Below are positions 23,195 to 35,363 of a DNA stretch of 64,000 bases, piece after piece. The stretch's first letter is position 1, and each line of letters opens with the position of its first letter. The DNA is taken from the NCBI RefSeq assembly GCF_030704535.1, contig NC_081822.1, positions 34,641,501 to 34,705,500 of the forward strand, in the 5' to 3' direction. The translations under genes and the position numbers were made by a program. The DNA comes from Vitis vinifera (Eukaryota > Streptophyta > Magnoliopsida > Vitales > Vitaceae). The notes under the pieces were generated by a model. It was not told where the DNA came from, ran no database searches, and worked only from the letters and a program-made list of their open reading frames with translations.

Positions 23195-25004
23195 GTTTGT
23201 GTTCTAGTTCTTCATCTCAATTCTTTGCCCTCTCTGTACTGGGTTTCTTATATGATCAACCTTAACTTTTTTTGTGGAGGCATAACACTTCTTTACTGGG
23301 CCACGTAGATGAGATTCTCACTCAAGAAGGAATGCCAGACCACATATAGGCCACAAGACATGCCTATAATTCATGCAACAACATTCTCTCAAGGACTTAT
23401 CCCATTTGGGTGAGTCCCATGGGAGACTTCTTACATCAATTCTATATCAATTCAATGGAAAATACATTTTATAATAGAGGACTTTGCTAAACCTGTCCAG
23501 CCCATTGAACCAGTATGTCTGTCGGCAAGTCCAGGATAATGATCATCAGATCACCTCTAGAGAATAAACCTAGTGGATTAAAAAAAAGAATATAGAAGCA
23601 TACGTACCTAGATATATATAGCTTTTTCATGGTATTTTCTGTCCACAACAAACTAACATGTGAGGTAAGTTAGGCTGCCATTGCTGGTTCCATTAGATTT
23701 TTCTCAACTTTCTGTTATTCTCCTCCCCTGCCTTTCCTAAAGTTTCAGAGGTACTTTTTGAATCAATTCAACAATGAACTACACCCTCTTTCATAGATGC
23801 TTGAAGCACCCATTGATTCCAAAGGAATGCTAGATCCTTACTTCAATCTCCTTCTTTCCACTGCAATAATGGTGTTCTTCAGGTGACTCTCCATGAGTTA
23901 CCCAAGTTGTCACCTAAAGTTACTTGAAAGTTTAAAACAGGCATGATATTTGTTCCACAGGGAGACAAGCATCATACTTTTAAAATTCCTAGATGAGGGT
24001 ATTTTTAGTTTTTTGAGCAAATTAAAGTGGCATTCAGTGTGGAATCGAGTGCACCCTGACTCTGATTGAATCAGTGTATTTATGGAATATCGAAAAACGT
24101 AGCTATTACTAAAAAACAGGAGTATTATGACATGGGAAGAGGTTAATGGTTTAACGACTATCAAAGTAATTGAAGCTTTCCAACAATGCAATACTCATAA
24201 ACAGGGGATACCAGAACAATTTATAAATTAGCTGTGCAATTCAAATATGTTCCTAAAGAATTACCCAGATCACAACACCACAGAGCAGGTCATTGAGAAG
24301 CTACAAAGCATGCCACTTAATATTTGTTCATATGTCAACACTTTCAATATCTAGGTTTATCTATAAATTATCAAACATAATATCTACATCTGTACCTGTT
24401 AAACATGTCAAACTATCTTTCAGAGTCAAATTTTACTTTTTACATTAATATTTCATTTCTGGTGTCTCAATAACAAATCAATATTTTAGTCTTTAATATC
24501 ACTCTCAGTCACTTTTCAATGCTTATAGATTAGATCACACAAACCAAACAGAGTTCTAATAAGTGTCAGGATCAACTTCTACTGTTGTTCCCTCTTGAAA
24601 TCAAGCGCTCTGTATTGTGAACTACCCCATTTTCTTTTGCTAATCAGAAACAAATGCCATTCAGGACATCCGCATGTAGCTTAAAGGAAATAAGCCATCT
24701 ATAGTTTCTAAAAAATAAACCATGAGCAGAACTCCAAAATCACAAAATTCAAGGCTTCTCAATCTTTTTATCTCTTTTTCCTTCTTTCTTTCATTTTTTT
24801 TTTTTTTCTGCTTATTATTTTTTGGGTGAGAGGAAGAAGGCTAATTAATTTTAAGAATACAACAAAGCAAAAGGGCATGAAAAAGTAATGAATCACAAAA
24901 TCTTATATTCTTGAAAACGACCAACATACCTATTATTCATGTATTGTAACACTCATAAATCCATGGATGGATTAAAAATTAAAAATATGAATTTTAGACA
25001 GGGC
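23195..25004. other. Intergenic sequence between the CNL relic and the SDHAF1-like gene
   Basis: No gene supported. It includes the CNL relic's former promoter side and, at the right end, the 3' flank of the SDHAF1-like gene. The 24191-23910 minus ORF has no recognised domain and overlaps plain AT-rich DNA. Confidence 0.4.
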
Positions 25005-25295
25005 TTAAGGTTTTTGGTTCTCAGAGAAACTCAAATTCAAGGATGACAATCCAAGAGTGGCTGGGCTGTTAAGTTGTTCAAGCTGTTTTTTACCTCGGCG
25101 AAGCAAATATTCAATGTAAAGAAAATTCTTCCGATCAACAAGCTTAGAATTGCGGCGGAATTCAGCTGAAACAAATGATTCAATTCGTCGCCGATCTTCA
25201 GGAGATTTAGAACGTGCTGCCCGTAAGAATCCTCTGTATAGCCCCAGAACTTGCTTCTGCATTCCAGAAAACCTTGGCCCACTGGATGCTCCCAT
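25005..25295 (-). CDS. Succinate dehydrogenase assembly factor 1-like LYR protein, mitochondrial
   Basis: A complete 96-residue protein, ATG at 25295 and TAA at 25005-25007, in one exon. The LYR motif is at residues 19-21 within QVLGLYRGFLRAAR. The conserved RKNFLYIEYLLRRGKKQLEQL region follows at about residues 56-76. Size and motif order match plant SDHAF1-type LYR proteins, which guide iron-sulphur clusters into the SDHB subunit of respiratory complex II. It is a small basic matrix protein. The likely transcript begins near 26650 and has a long 5'-UTR intron (about 25388-26558). It is the only clearly intact housekeeping gene in the window and is unrelated in function to its terpene synthase and NBS-LRR neighbours. 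Family identity is from recalled motifs; another LYR family member is the main alternative. Confidence 0.85.
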   Translation of the reverse strand: MGASSGPRFSGMQKQVLGLYRGFLRAARSKSPEDRRRIESFVSAEFRRNSKLVDRKNFLYIEYLLRRGKKQLEQLNSPATLGLSSLNLSFSENQKP

Positions 25296-25375
25296 TGCAT
25301 CTGATTCCCGTCAAGTTTTGCACCAATATGCTCTCGAAAAAGAGTTTTTAAATGCAAGCAAGAAACCCCAGACAA

Positions 25376-26558
25376 TTTTACCTTCTGCTTAAGAATAACA
25401 TAAAAAATAAAAAAGTTAATTTTTAGAAAAAGACATTTAATAAATTAAGAAAATGAGAGAGAAGCTTAAAAAATAAAAAGAAAAAGAAAAAAAATAATAA
25501 TCAAACAAGCAACAAATTTCCCTGGCTTTCATTTTTCCTTTTCAACATATTTTCTCTTTCCCTCTTTATTTCCTAACTGAAAAAAAAGATAGATTTCATT
25601 CATCAATAGACCATTGCTACATGGGCTCCAGCTAGGACCTTCAAGAATCTAGGTCGCCTAAATCAAAATTTATTTAAGTACAAAACATGAAAGCATAACA
25701 ATTTCCAAGTAGCATAAGAAAGAAAGGAAGCAAAAAGAGAAGAGATGAAAGAAAACAGGCCATTTACAATGTACCATTAACCCCAAAAGCCATGCTTGGA
25801 ACACATTTCGATGATCCTAATCATGTAATTCACCAAACATTATCTCAAGCACAAGTGTATTGATCGGACTGCAAATTAAACATACTTATTAACTACTACA
25901 TTTATCAAAGTAAAGGGCTGCAGCTCATCACAAAAGGTCACTGTTTTCATTGTGATCACATCCTAAGTCATCCGAAACCATCCATGGTTCTCACTATAAT
26001 CAAGAGGATTACCATTAAATCAAAGCTCACACTCAACTCACATTAAATCCCTGTTTTCATTGCAATCATATCCTTTATCAACAAAACCCATCCATGGTTT
26101 ATAATATAATCAAAAGGGTTATCATCAAATCACATGTTAAACGACCACATTTCTTCAAAATCACTCACCATTTATTGGAGTTTCGATTTTTCATTAAATC
26201 TTTAAAAACCCAATCACATAAACCACTGTTTTCAGAGTAAAGAAATCACATATCAACCAAATGATTTTCACTATAACGAAAAGGGGTGTAATTATTTCAT
26301 TGCTAAACCACTAAATTTCTGAAAAATCACGCATAACTTTACTGAGCTTCAAATTCATCAGATCAGAAGGCCGCCGTTATTAAATCAAACGGTAAAACTG
26401 CGATCAAACCAAACATGGTGGGAAAGTCGGTTTGGCCCTTGGACCTCCAAAATGGCCATGGGTCCAGATCCAAATCCCTTTTCTCTGGCTCTCCCAGACA
26501 TCCCCACTCAATCCATTTATAGAAAGAAGAAGAAGAAAGGAGAAGACACACAAATTAC
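25376..26558 (-). other. Probable 5'-UTR intron of the SDHAF1-like gene
   Basis: On the minus strand a good donor (GAG|GTAATT) lies at 26558-26557 in a GC-rich leader. Acceptors TTAAG|CAG|AAGG lie at about 25388 and 25385, a tandem NAGNAG site. The region between is AT-rich with no gene. Not proven without transcript data. Confidence 0.45.
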
Positions 26559-26566
26559 CTCGACAT
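26559..26566 (-). promoter_or_regulatory. Upstream ATG forming a 4-5 codon uORF in the SDHAF1-like leader
   Basis: ATGTCGAG ends exon 1 at the donor. Spliced to either NAGNAG acceptor, it reads four codons (M-S-R-R) or five (M-S-S-R-R) and then TAA. It would precede the main ATG by about 95 nt and could dampen translation. Inference only. Confidence 0.35.
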
Positions 26567-28080
26567 GGTGCGTTGCCTTGGTGAATGACTCTGGCGGCGG
26601 TGAGCGGCGGCGATGATTGGCGGTGATGTGGTTGCCGAATCCCTACAGTGCTTTTCTAAGCCACAAACCACGGCTTCGGAAATTAACAGTCCTTTTCCCT
26701 GTCCTGTTTGATAAGAAAGAAAATCCCTAAATGGTAAATGGTAACACTAACCTGTTTGGGTAAAACGAAAATCACAGAAATTCATTCAGACACGTAATTT
26801 TCCCCCCTGCCCTAAAAATATAATTTTTAAAATTAAGAATATTTATAGGCATCTAAGAAGTAAGAACTTTCCCCGATACCTGCAATACTTTTTTTTAATA
26901 TTATAATAATAATAATATATTTGTTGTAAATGAAAAGTAATGAATGACCACATTGATGGCCATTATGAACTCCATTTACTCATCTTTAAGATGAGTAATG
27001 GGAGTTCATATTATGAAGCGCTTCTTACCCCCTCTGTAAAAGCATCCCGAGAAAAGAAAGAAAGCTCTTCCTCTCATTCTCTCTCTCTCTCTCTTTCTTT
27101 CACTTTCTCAATTCTCTTATTTGATTCCTTCTTCCATATTATATATCAAAATAAGATATATTTTATCTCTACTACTTTGATTTGCATTATATTTGTCCTT
27201 ATTTTACAACAATCTTTAAGTTATTCTTAAAAATAAATTATTTTTCTTGAAAATATAAAGTTTCATAAAATTTTTCTTAAAATAATCTTTTAGAGATTTT
27301 TTAAAAATAATTATGATATGTTTTCATATTTTATTTATTTATTTAATAAAAACTTGGGATCAAATATAATCCTCGAAAAATATTTTTAACAATCACGTAT
27401 CTTTCATTCTTATTTGTTATTTTTTTTAAAGAAGTTAATTAAGAAATATAATAATTAATATTTTTTTAAAGGTAATTATTACAATAATATTATTTTAAAA
27501 TTTTTATAAATTTACAAAAATAATAGCTTTTTAAAATAAATAAAAACTATAAGAAGATAAAGAGAAAGGAAAGAAAGAAAATAAATAATTATAAAAATAA
27601 AATAGAGAAGAAAAATATGAGTGTTTATCCTATAGATATGCAAATCCAAATGATAAATATGAGTGTTTATCATCAACCCTTTTATTGATAATATCTTCTA
27701 TTAGGGATGCTTTTTGTGGATTGTGAGTTAGTATTTAGATATAAATCAAAATAATATTTTGGTGGCATTTTAAAAAGTCACTCCAAGTAAGTCTCTGATT
27801 TTTAAACTTCTTCAAAAACAACCTCTTCTTTGTTTTTCTTTTTTGTTTTTTCCCTTTTTTTTTAAAGGAAAATATTCAAATAATAAGTTACAACTTTAAA
27901 CTTTCCAAAAGTTATTATTAAATATACTTGTAGGTCCTATTTGAATTAATTTTGGAGAAGTCAAAAGCTATTTTTTAGGTTTCATTAGAGTTTCTATATA
28001 TCATTGTTTAATTTTGTTCAAAGAGTTTATGATTTCTGAAAAGAAATTAATATGAAAGTCGAGAAAATGTTGTTTTATAA
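26567..28080. other. SDHAF1-like 5' leader/promoter, then AT-rich intergenic DNA
   Basis: Bases 26567-26700 are GC-rich with repeated GGCGG, consistent with a leader. From 26800 the sequence is AT-rich, with an inverted pair near 26960-27010 (CATTATGAACTCCATTTACT versus AGTAATGGGAGTTCATATTATG) and a CT microsatellite near 27078-27098. No further gene is seen. Confidence 0.4.
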
Positions 28081-29430
28081 TAGAACCCTGTGCTGCCTCT
28101 ACTTTCACTCAACATTGCACAGTAGCCCAACTTCTAATTTTTACATCTTCTTCCATAAAACCATCCAACTCTACTTCTTCATCTTCTAGTTTTCAACCAA
28201 ATTTAGTTGAATCTCCAGACTCTACTATACGTACTGATGTTCCTAATTCAGCCATTTGTGTTGATGCTACTGACTTGTTTGATTCGGTCTTACCTAACAA
28301 GGACAGGTTGCATATCACCAATTCACACGACATGATTACAAGATCCAAGGTTGTCATTTACAAGCCTAAAGTCTATATTCTGCTGTACAACTTGAATTTG
28401 TTGATGAAGCTCTACAAAACGAAAATTGGCTTTTATCAAGTTGCAAGCTTTGACTTTAATGAAATGTTTAGTCCTATGGTGAAACCAACTACTATCAGAG
28501 TAATTCTATTAATTGCCGTAGCAAGAAATTGGGTGGTTGAACCATTTTTCAATGGAGATTTGCAAGAAGAAGTATATATGCTGTAGCCATATGGTTCTCA
28601 AGATCCCTATCAACTCATAATGGTTTGCTGTTTGTACAAATCCCTTTATGGTCTTAAACAAGCTCCAAGAGCTTGATTTGAAAAATTGTATAAAGCTCTA
28701 CACATGCTTGGATTCAAGTCAGCAAAGTCAGATCAGTCTCTCTTTGTAAGCATCACTCCACAACATTCCACTTTTATCTTAGTCTGTAACAGGAAGCAAT
28801 GACATAAAAGTACAAAAGTTGAATGATAAGCTCCATGATCATTTTACTCTAAAAGATCTTGGCTTAGTTGATTATGTTTTGGGAATACAAGTCAAGCAAA
28901 CTTCAGAAGGTTTGCATCTTTCCCAAACTAAGTATATAGCAGATCTTTTGTCCAAAGCCAAGATGGGTGTAGCAGTTTGGCCAACTTAACAACAAAATTA
29001 TCTTGGTTACAATCATTGTTGTTTGAATTACAGGTTCCTAATGATAACCTGAGTACTATCATGTTAGCTTACACTCGAGTACTACATGCCAGAATAAAGC
29101 ATATTGAATTGGATCTCTACTTTGCTAGAGAGAAAGTGATGCAAAAGGAGCTAGAAGTTCATCATGTGCAATCTCAAGATCAAATAGCTGATGTTCTCAT
29201 AAAGGCCATCTCTACTTCCAATTTTCCAGCCTTAAGACACAAACTCAGAGTTGAGGATCTCAGTACTAGCTTGCTGTTACAGATTGTTATTAAGTTGTTG
29301 AAAACAGAACAAGAAAAAACTCAGTACTAGATCTTGACCACTAAAACTGTATTTAAGAGACCATTTGTAATAATCCTGGTAGAGTTGCAGTAACAAACCA
29401 TTCTTCAGAAAGTTCTTTTATTCTACGGAT
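28081..29430 (+). mobile_element. Decayed Ty1/Copia pol fragment, RT active site deleted
   Basis: Plus-strand Copia blocks in broken frames: MITRSK before RT (near 28330), FDFNEMFSPMVKPTTIR (28450-28500), FNGDLQEEVYM, then a stop, KSLYGLKQAPRA, and LGFKSAKSDQSLF. Where YVDD should follow FILV (near 28785), the sequence goes straight to TGSNDI, so the catalytic motif is lost. Then come KDLGLVDYVLGIQVKQ and an RNase H tail (ARIKHIELDLYFAREKV, SQDQIADVLIKA; 28977-29330). Gag, protease, integrase and LTRs were not found. It ends about 50 bp from the TPS-5 stop, in convergent orientation. Confidence 0.85.
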
Positions 29431-29456
29431 TTCTCTAACACACCTTATTATAATGA

Positions 29457-29462
29457 TTTATT
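29457..29462 (-). terminator. Candidate polyadenylation signal of TPS-5
   Basis: AATAAA on the minus strand, about 19 nt after the TGA. It is conserved in the TPS-2 3' flank (near 5580). The short distance makes it only a candidate, since the cleavage site is unknown. Confidence 0.4.
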
Positions 29463-29480
29463 ATAAATAACTCCATTTGG

Positions 29481-31772
29481 TCATACTATGGGGTCAATGA
29501 GCACAGATCCAATATTATCCTTCATCACTTTCCCAACATGTGTGTACCCGTCTCCCTCCTTGTAAATGACATCCATGACTCGTGAAAGATTGACAACACG
29601 AGTGAGGAGAGGCATTGGAACGGCAGTAGGTTTGAGGCATTCCTGGTTAATACCCAGCCATGCATTCTCAACTTGCTTGTGGAACTCACTGTACACTTGT
29701 TCCTCAGAGACACCATATTGCTTCATGTAACATTCAATGCCCGAGGCCACATGCCCTCTTTTTTGCTCAAACTGCATGCATAATATTAACAAAAAAGTTT
29801 AGGAAAATCATGAGTATATTATTTTCTCACTCTAAAGATAAAAATTTGACCTAAAAATTTTGTTATTAGGTGATTGGATTGAAGTTCACTAAGTTAACAT
29901 ATCAAGCTGACAACTTGATCCAACAGCCCTACTAACTCATTTCCTGTCTTTGGAAGCAATTCATGTACATTCACCATACCTTATGCGTTGTGATGTCATC
30001 CATGAGTCTGAAAATTACAGTTGAAGCTGTGATAATCTTAGGATCACTGATCACCCAATCAAAGGCCTCCTTTGTCATGATTTCTCCCATTCCAATGAAA
30101 GACCAGGTTGCAAGTATGCAGGAACCTGAGGTCACGAGTGCAACAAGCATATACTCTTCTATTGTAGGTATGTATCCTTCATGGGACCATTTCGCCTCAG
30201 CAAAGTAAGCTCGAACTTGACTCTTCAACTGAAGAACATTCATCCAAGTTTTAGTTATATCTATATGTGTATGAGACTCATTAAAATATCATAATGCAAA
30301 ATGTGGGGATCTTGAGTAAAGGTGTCTTACTACTTCTTTTGCATAGTAAACCCGATATTGGTTTCCATATTTCTCCAACTCTTGGTCGATTTCTTTGTAC
30401 AGATCTAAGAGTGTCACATAGAAGAGTTTCATGTATTCTGGAAGGTGATCTATGCTTTTAATATCCCACCTGAACATAAAATACCTAGCCCCGATTAGAA
30501 GTATATTTACATATAATACTCAATCAAGTTGGGTAATCTCCGTGTATCAAACCTCTCAATGGCTTCTGTAAAGGGCTGGAGTTCTTCAAGTGTGCCATAT
30601 GCATCATAGATATCATCTATAATGGAAGCCATGGCAAATAATTTGGTTAAAATTCTTCTAGCGCATGAATATTGGGGCTCAAAGTACACCCCAAGTGTCC
30701 AAAAATAGCCTTCCACAAATCTATCCCGTGCGAAAGGTAGCTTTGTAGCAAAGTCTAATTCTTTCCACCACCTAAAATACATCAATATATATAATTAGCA
30801 CACTCAACTGTAAGAATGACCAAGTGCATGAAGGGTGATTTAAAAACCAACCGTGCAAGATTGCTTAGCTCTTCTTTGTGCAGGGACTGCACTAGATTGA
30901 AATCTAACTTTGCCAGCTTTAGTAAAGTTTTATCATGGGAAGCTTCATCTTGATAGAGAGATATATACCATCTTGCCTCTAGCCTCTCCAAACCTTTCCT
31001 AATGGGATGCTTCAGGGCATGAGCAACTTGTTCTGCAAGAGGATATCCTAAACTTTCTACCGTGGCCTTGAGGTGAGTGGTGGTGAAAGCAAGTGCTTCT
31101 TCAAGTGTGTCCTCTCCATGAACCCTGAGATGTGCAGCTTCATACAAGCCCAGCATGCCTTGTACGTTGCTGATCAAATCCTCCTTGAAGCTACCTTTTT
31201 CATCCTTGAACTTGTTGAATATACCTGTGAATACCACCCTTTGTACGATAAGATGGTTGCATTTTTCACTTATGCAATGATAATTTATTCCTGGGTCTCT
31301 TACCACATGAAATATTGTACCCTTGTTGTCTCAGTAGTCGAAATTGAAGAGCAATATTATAGAGATCATCTTCTGTATCATCGGCATCATGAAACCTATC
31401 ATAAATATGTTGTAATGATTCTTCTATCTCTCTTTCAAAGTGGTATGCCACCCCAAGCCGTTGCACTGCATCAATGAAGTTCAACAATTGGGCAGGGTTA
31501 CCGGCAGCAGCCATTAACTCCCTTCTGACTTCCGCTTTCAGATCTTCAACTTGCTTCTCTTTGCAAGCACGTGTATCCTGTACCAACAAATTTTACCAAT
31601 TAACACATTGATAAACCATTAATCTTGACACATATTTTCATTGAATTACCTCATCTTCGGGAGTGTAGGCAATGAATTGGTCACCCCAAATGCTAGGGTG
31701 AAACTCTGCCATTGGGCGGTGTTCGGGTTTAGGAATTTGGACGAGAGGACACGTTGAGACTTGAATAGACAT
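29481..31772 (-). CDS. TPS-5: intact sesquiterpene synthase, TPS-a family, valencene/germacrene D synthase-like
   Basis: Seven exons (minus): 31650-31772, 31304-31577, 30852-31224, 30553-30771, 30331-30469, 29980-30228 and 29481-29771. All have GT-AG borders and phases agree; the total is 1668 bp, or 555 residues. This is the usual size for a cytosolic sesquiterpene synthase without a transit peptide. Motifs: RPx8W (residues 19-29), RDR (272-274), DDIYD (309-313), and NSE/DTE as DDITTHKFE (D453, T457, E461). The enzyme should ionise farnesyl diphosphate with Mg2+ and cyclise it. Family resemblance, by memory, is strongest to grape valencene synthase, but product identity cannot be read from motifs. 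Residue 293 is Cys in EPQYSCARR where relatives, as I recall, have Arg. The start at 31772 was chosen because an upstream in-frame ATG (31847) abuts the TATA position. It is the only open copy in the cluster; its TATA box is altered. Confidence 0.92.
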
Positions 31773-31849
31773 GCTACTTGGAACAATGATAGAACACCCT
31801 AAATGATGAATTGGCAAGTATGAGCGGAATAGCTTGGCAAGCTCCATAG

Positions 31850-31857
31850 TATTTATT
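31850..31857 (-). promoter_or_regulatory. Altered TATA box of TPS-5 (AATAAATA)
   Basis: At the position where TPS-1, TPS-2 and TPS-6 have TATAAATA, TPS-5 reads AATAAATA, a single T-to-A change in otherwise identical flanks (CCGCCC and CTATGG). It lies 78 bp upstream of the ATG. This may weaken TBP binding; effect unknown. Confidence 0.6.
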
Positions 31858-34250
31858 GGGCGGAACTTTCAGTGTCATTAGAGGAATTTTCTTTATTATT
31901 TTCAAAAAATATTATTAAAAAATAGTTATTTGAAAAATAAATATAATAATACCATATTTATGTCTATTATATTATTTTTAAATTAAATCGTCTATTCGAA
32001 AGACCAATTTAGTTTTTATATTAAACTTATTTTTTAATAAAACAAATTTATTTTTTGTAATTGTCTTCTCAAAATGAATTCATTGAAAATTTTTATCTTT
32101 TCAAAAAAAAAAAAAAAAAGAAAGAAAGTAAATGAGTTGGACATGAAATCCTAATTTATGGTAGAATTATCCTTGATAAAACAAATTTTAAAAAGTTTCT
32201 CTACCATGCAAAAAGTCATGCGGTGGTTGTATATTGTTGAAAAGCAATTTGGATCAGTTTGGGCCACATGGTGAGTAACAGTCATGGTCATTAATCAATA
32301 TCTAGCACTATGAACGTCATATTGACAAAAGAAAAAAGTGCCGATATGAGAAAATGGGTATTTAACAGAGAAAACACTGGCGTGATTGAACTTCTCATCT
32401 TCCTTGCCAATGTAATTCACGTGTAGGAAGAGACATATCAAGTCAAACTTTTCCACATACAAATCTTTTAAAATTTGGATAACTTTTCTACAAAATTTTG
32501 TCTAATTCTTAAAAGTTAAAACCCCATTTATCAATTCCAATTAATTTTGTAGATTATTCTAAAGAAACTCTTGATTCTGTTTAATAAATGAAAATGACGT
32601 TTAAATAACCCTAAATTGTTACCATGAGAGCAATATGTGTAGTAGTTCCAAGCGAAAAAACTTTCTGCAATTTCTTTACATTGAAAAAAAATGTTATTAA
32701 GAAAATGTGAGAATATGTGAACTTACAAGAATGAAAATTGAATCAAATATATTATTTGATTCCATAGATCGAATATTCTCTAAATAACATGATTAGTGAT
32801 TTTATTTTTTAAAATAACTAATAATCTTTAAGTGGTAAATATTATCCATTCTAGATCTCAAAGATTTTCATAACTTTAAAATTTATTTACAAAGTTAAAA
32901 TGATTTCACGTAAATATAGTGTTTCTTTTTTATTTGAGACATCACACAAAACATGTCTTAGCTTATAACCACAAAACTTGATATGGAGGGCAACAATTAA
33001 GATGTTCCTCTATCTTAAAAATAGAGGAGCATTCAAGGGAGTGCGATGAGATGACACTTAGAGACTATTTTTTCAATCACCAAGGGTGAATTCCCCTTCG
33101 TATATTGTCTTCCCTTACAATGCCCAGCCAGTAAACATGAGGTCTTAAAACGATTCATTTTGTTGTCATAATTTATTTGGTTTATGACCATTTGATTGAA
33201 CTTGAGGAGGTTTTCTCCACTTTCCGAGAGCCTAATGTTAACTTGGAGAATGGGTATATAGCTTGAGGACAAGCAGCATTAACTCTTGCGAGAAATTACT
33301 TTCATGAAAAGACGAGTATCTAATTTCTCCCATAAGGAGAAAGACATGGTGGGACAGTTTTAAGGACTTATTGGTTAAGTGTCCCCATCATAGCTTTGAA
33401 ACATAGAGACTGATTATGAGGCTGCTTACAATTTAAGTACATTTCAGGGCAATCTTTATGGACCAAGAATCTGAGAAAGCATTTGAGTTTGTGGAAATGG
33501 TCGCTAAGAATTGAAGGTCGTGGGACATACATGGTGATGTCATTCATGGGCGGCACTGTCATTCAGTGGGTCAGTGGTTGTATGTTGTTGAAAATTAAGC
33601 ATGTGAACCTTGGTTTAATGTGGGTCCCATCGTATGAAACAGTTGTGGTTAGAAGAGATTGATGACTAGAAAAATACTGGTCTTGGATAGTCTCTTTGGT
33701 TAAATTCCCTCAAAAAATCCAAACAAGTCATTATTATTAGGTATGCATGCCTTGAATCAAATCATTCTCCTAGTAGTTGAAAATTCAACTCCTAACAATT
33801 TTAGTATATAAATTATAAATATAAAGTAATAATTTCTCAGTTTTGAAAAAAAAAAATCATAATAATATCAATCTATATTTGCAAAAAAAGAAAAAACAAA
33901 AACAATATCCAATTTCATCAATTATACCTATTGACATATGTAAAAATCCATTCAAATTTATATCATGTTTCTAATTGCAAAACACCCTTTCCTACACTCA
34001 GTAGTTACTTTTTAACGAATAATATATGAAGTGCTTGATTTTATTATTTATTTATTATTTTTTGAATTTTGAGGTGTTTACCTAGATGGTGAGTTTGTGA
34101 TGGGATCATTGTCTAGCTAGTGGGATTCATTTTTGCACAATGGCCATCATTTTAACTAAAATTAATAAACTTTATGAATTTATTTTTAGGTTTTTTATAC
34201 AATATTGAATTAATAACAAAGATAATAACAATAATAATAATAATAAATAA
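31858..34250. other. TPS-5 upstream flank, non-coding
   Basis: Collinear with the flanks of TPS-1, TPS-2 and TPS-6. Relative to 8655-8700, about 40 bp including the MITE target is missing at 32360. An A-rich run lies at 32103-32120. No gene is seen; the ORF at 33033-33272 is a duplicated chance frame. Confidence 0.5.
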
Positions 34251-34789
34251 ATAAATAAAATGAGATTTTATTTTATCACAACTTTCTCTATCCTGACACA
34301 ACAATGTCATAAAAAAAATCACGAAGTCTTTATTTTATCATGGTCCCACAATCCAAGGGTGCACCAAGTTTAACAAGAAGAAAAGAAGATAGGAAGCAGT
34401 CAAGTTTTAGTAAGTATATCATTAAGTAAAGAAAGGTAAGCCACCTTGAGAATTAAATAGAAGTGCACCAATTAAAGAAAAAAATAAATAAAGTGCACTA
34501 CGTATGTGAGAAGAAAGGAAGGTTCTCCAAGTTTAAGTGAGAAAAAAAAAAAAAAAAAAAACATGTGCGGCCTTGGGAAGGAAAGAAAGCTATGCTAGGA
34601 ATGCTGAAGAAAAGAGAGGGCATGTTGCCTCAGCCATTAAATGCTATGTGAAGTAATATTTAAACTTGTGCAGCCTAATTGCTTTAAGTTGGCCGTGATT
34701 TGGCTTCATGCCAAACATTGCCTAATTGCTTTGGCTTCATACCAAACATGGCCTTATTGCTTCAATTTGGCTAGTAGTTTCTCAAGAGA
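34251..34789. other. Segment unique to the TPS-5 side of the duplicated spacer
   Basis: About 540 bp that replace the 2.5-kb MITE plus LTR-like segment present at 46310-48820. It contains an internal imperfect repeat (CCTAATTGCTTTGGCTTCAT, near 34700-34760) and an A-run near 34543-34561. No gene. Confidence 0.45.
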
Positions 34790-35315
34790 TCCTAAGGACA
34801 TATAATCAGGAAAACTATGATCATAGTAATTCTTTGAGTGAAATTTAACATATCCTTAGAGTTTGTTAAAAATGAATAATAATAATTTATAATTTATAAT
34901 TATTATATGTTTTATTTAAAAATAAATAAGATTTAACTTTTTTTAACAAGTAAATGAGTCAAGTTTTTCATTACATTCATATATTTAGTACTCAATTATG
35001 AAATACTTTGATTTAATATATAATATATTAGATCAATTTTGTAAGTTCGAAATTATTTCTAAAACATATTAAACTCATTAATTAATTTAATACAAAATGT
35101 GACATGATTTGAAGTTTATTTCTCTAGTGAGAAAATTTATATAATTAATGAAAAGAAATAATAAATTTATTGTGGACTAAAATTTTATCTATAAATTTCT
35201 GGTATTAATTGGATCATAATTAAATTTCAAATTATTTTTAAAAATTACTAAACTTATAATTGAATCCAAAGCATTAAGTCTTACTTAGTTTACAATTTAT
35301 TTGTGTAGTGAAAAA

Positions 35316-35320
<5 letters not shown>

Positions 35321-35360
<40 letters not shown>
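35321..35360. repeat. (TA)20 microsatellite
   Basis: Uninterrupted TA dinucleotides. The paralogous position in block D (near 49558-49570) has only a few units. Confidence 0.9.

Positions 35361-35363
<3 letters not shown>

Noticed and set aside
25037..25375. 112-codon minus ORF overlapping the SDHAF1-like gene
   Set aside because: It is a different frame over the conserved LYR protein and its leader. The LYR frame is clearly the real one.
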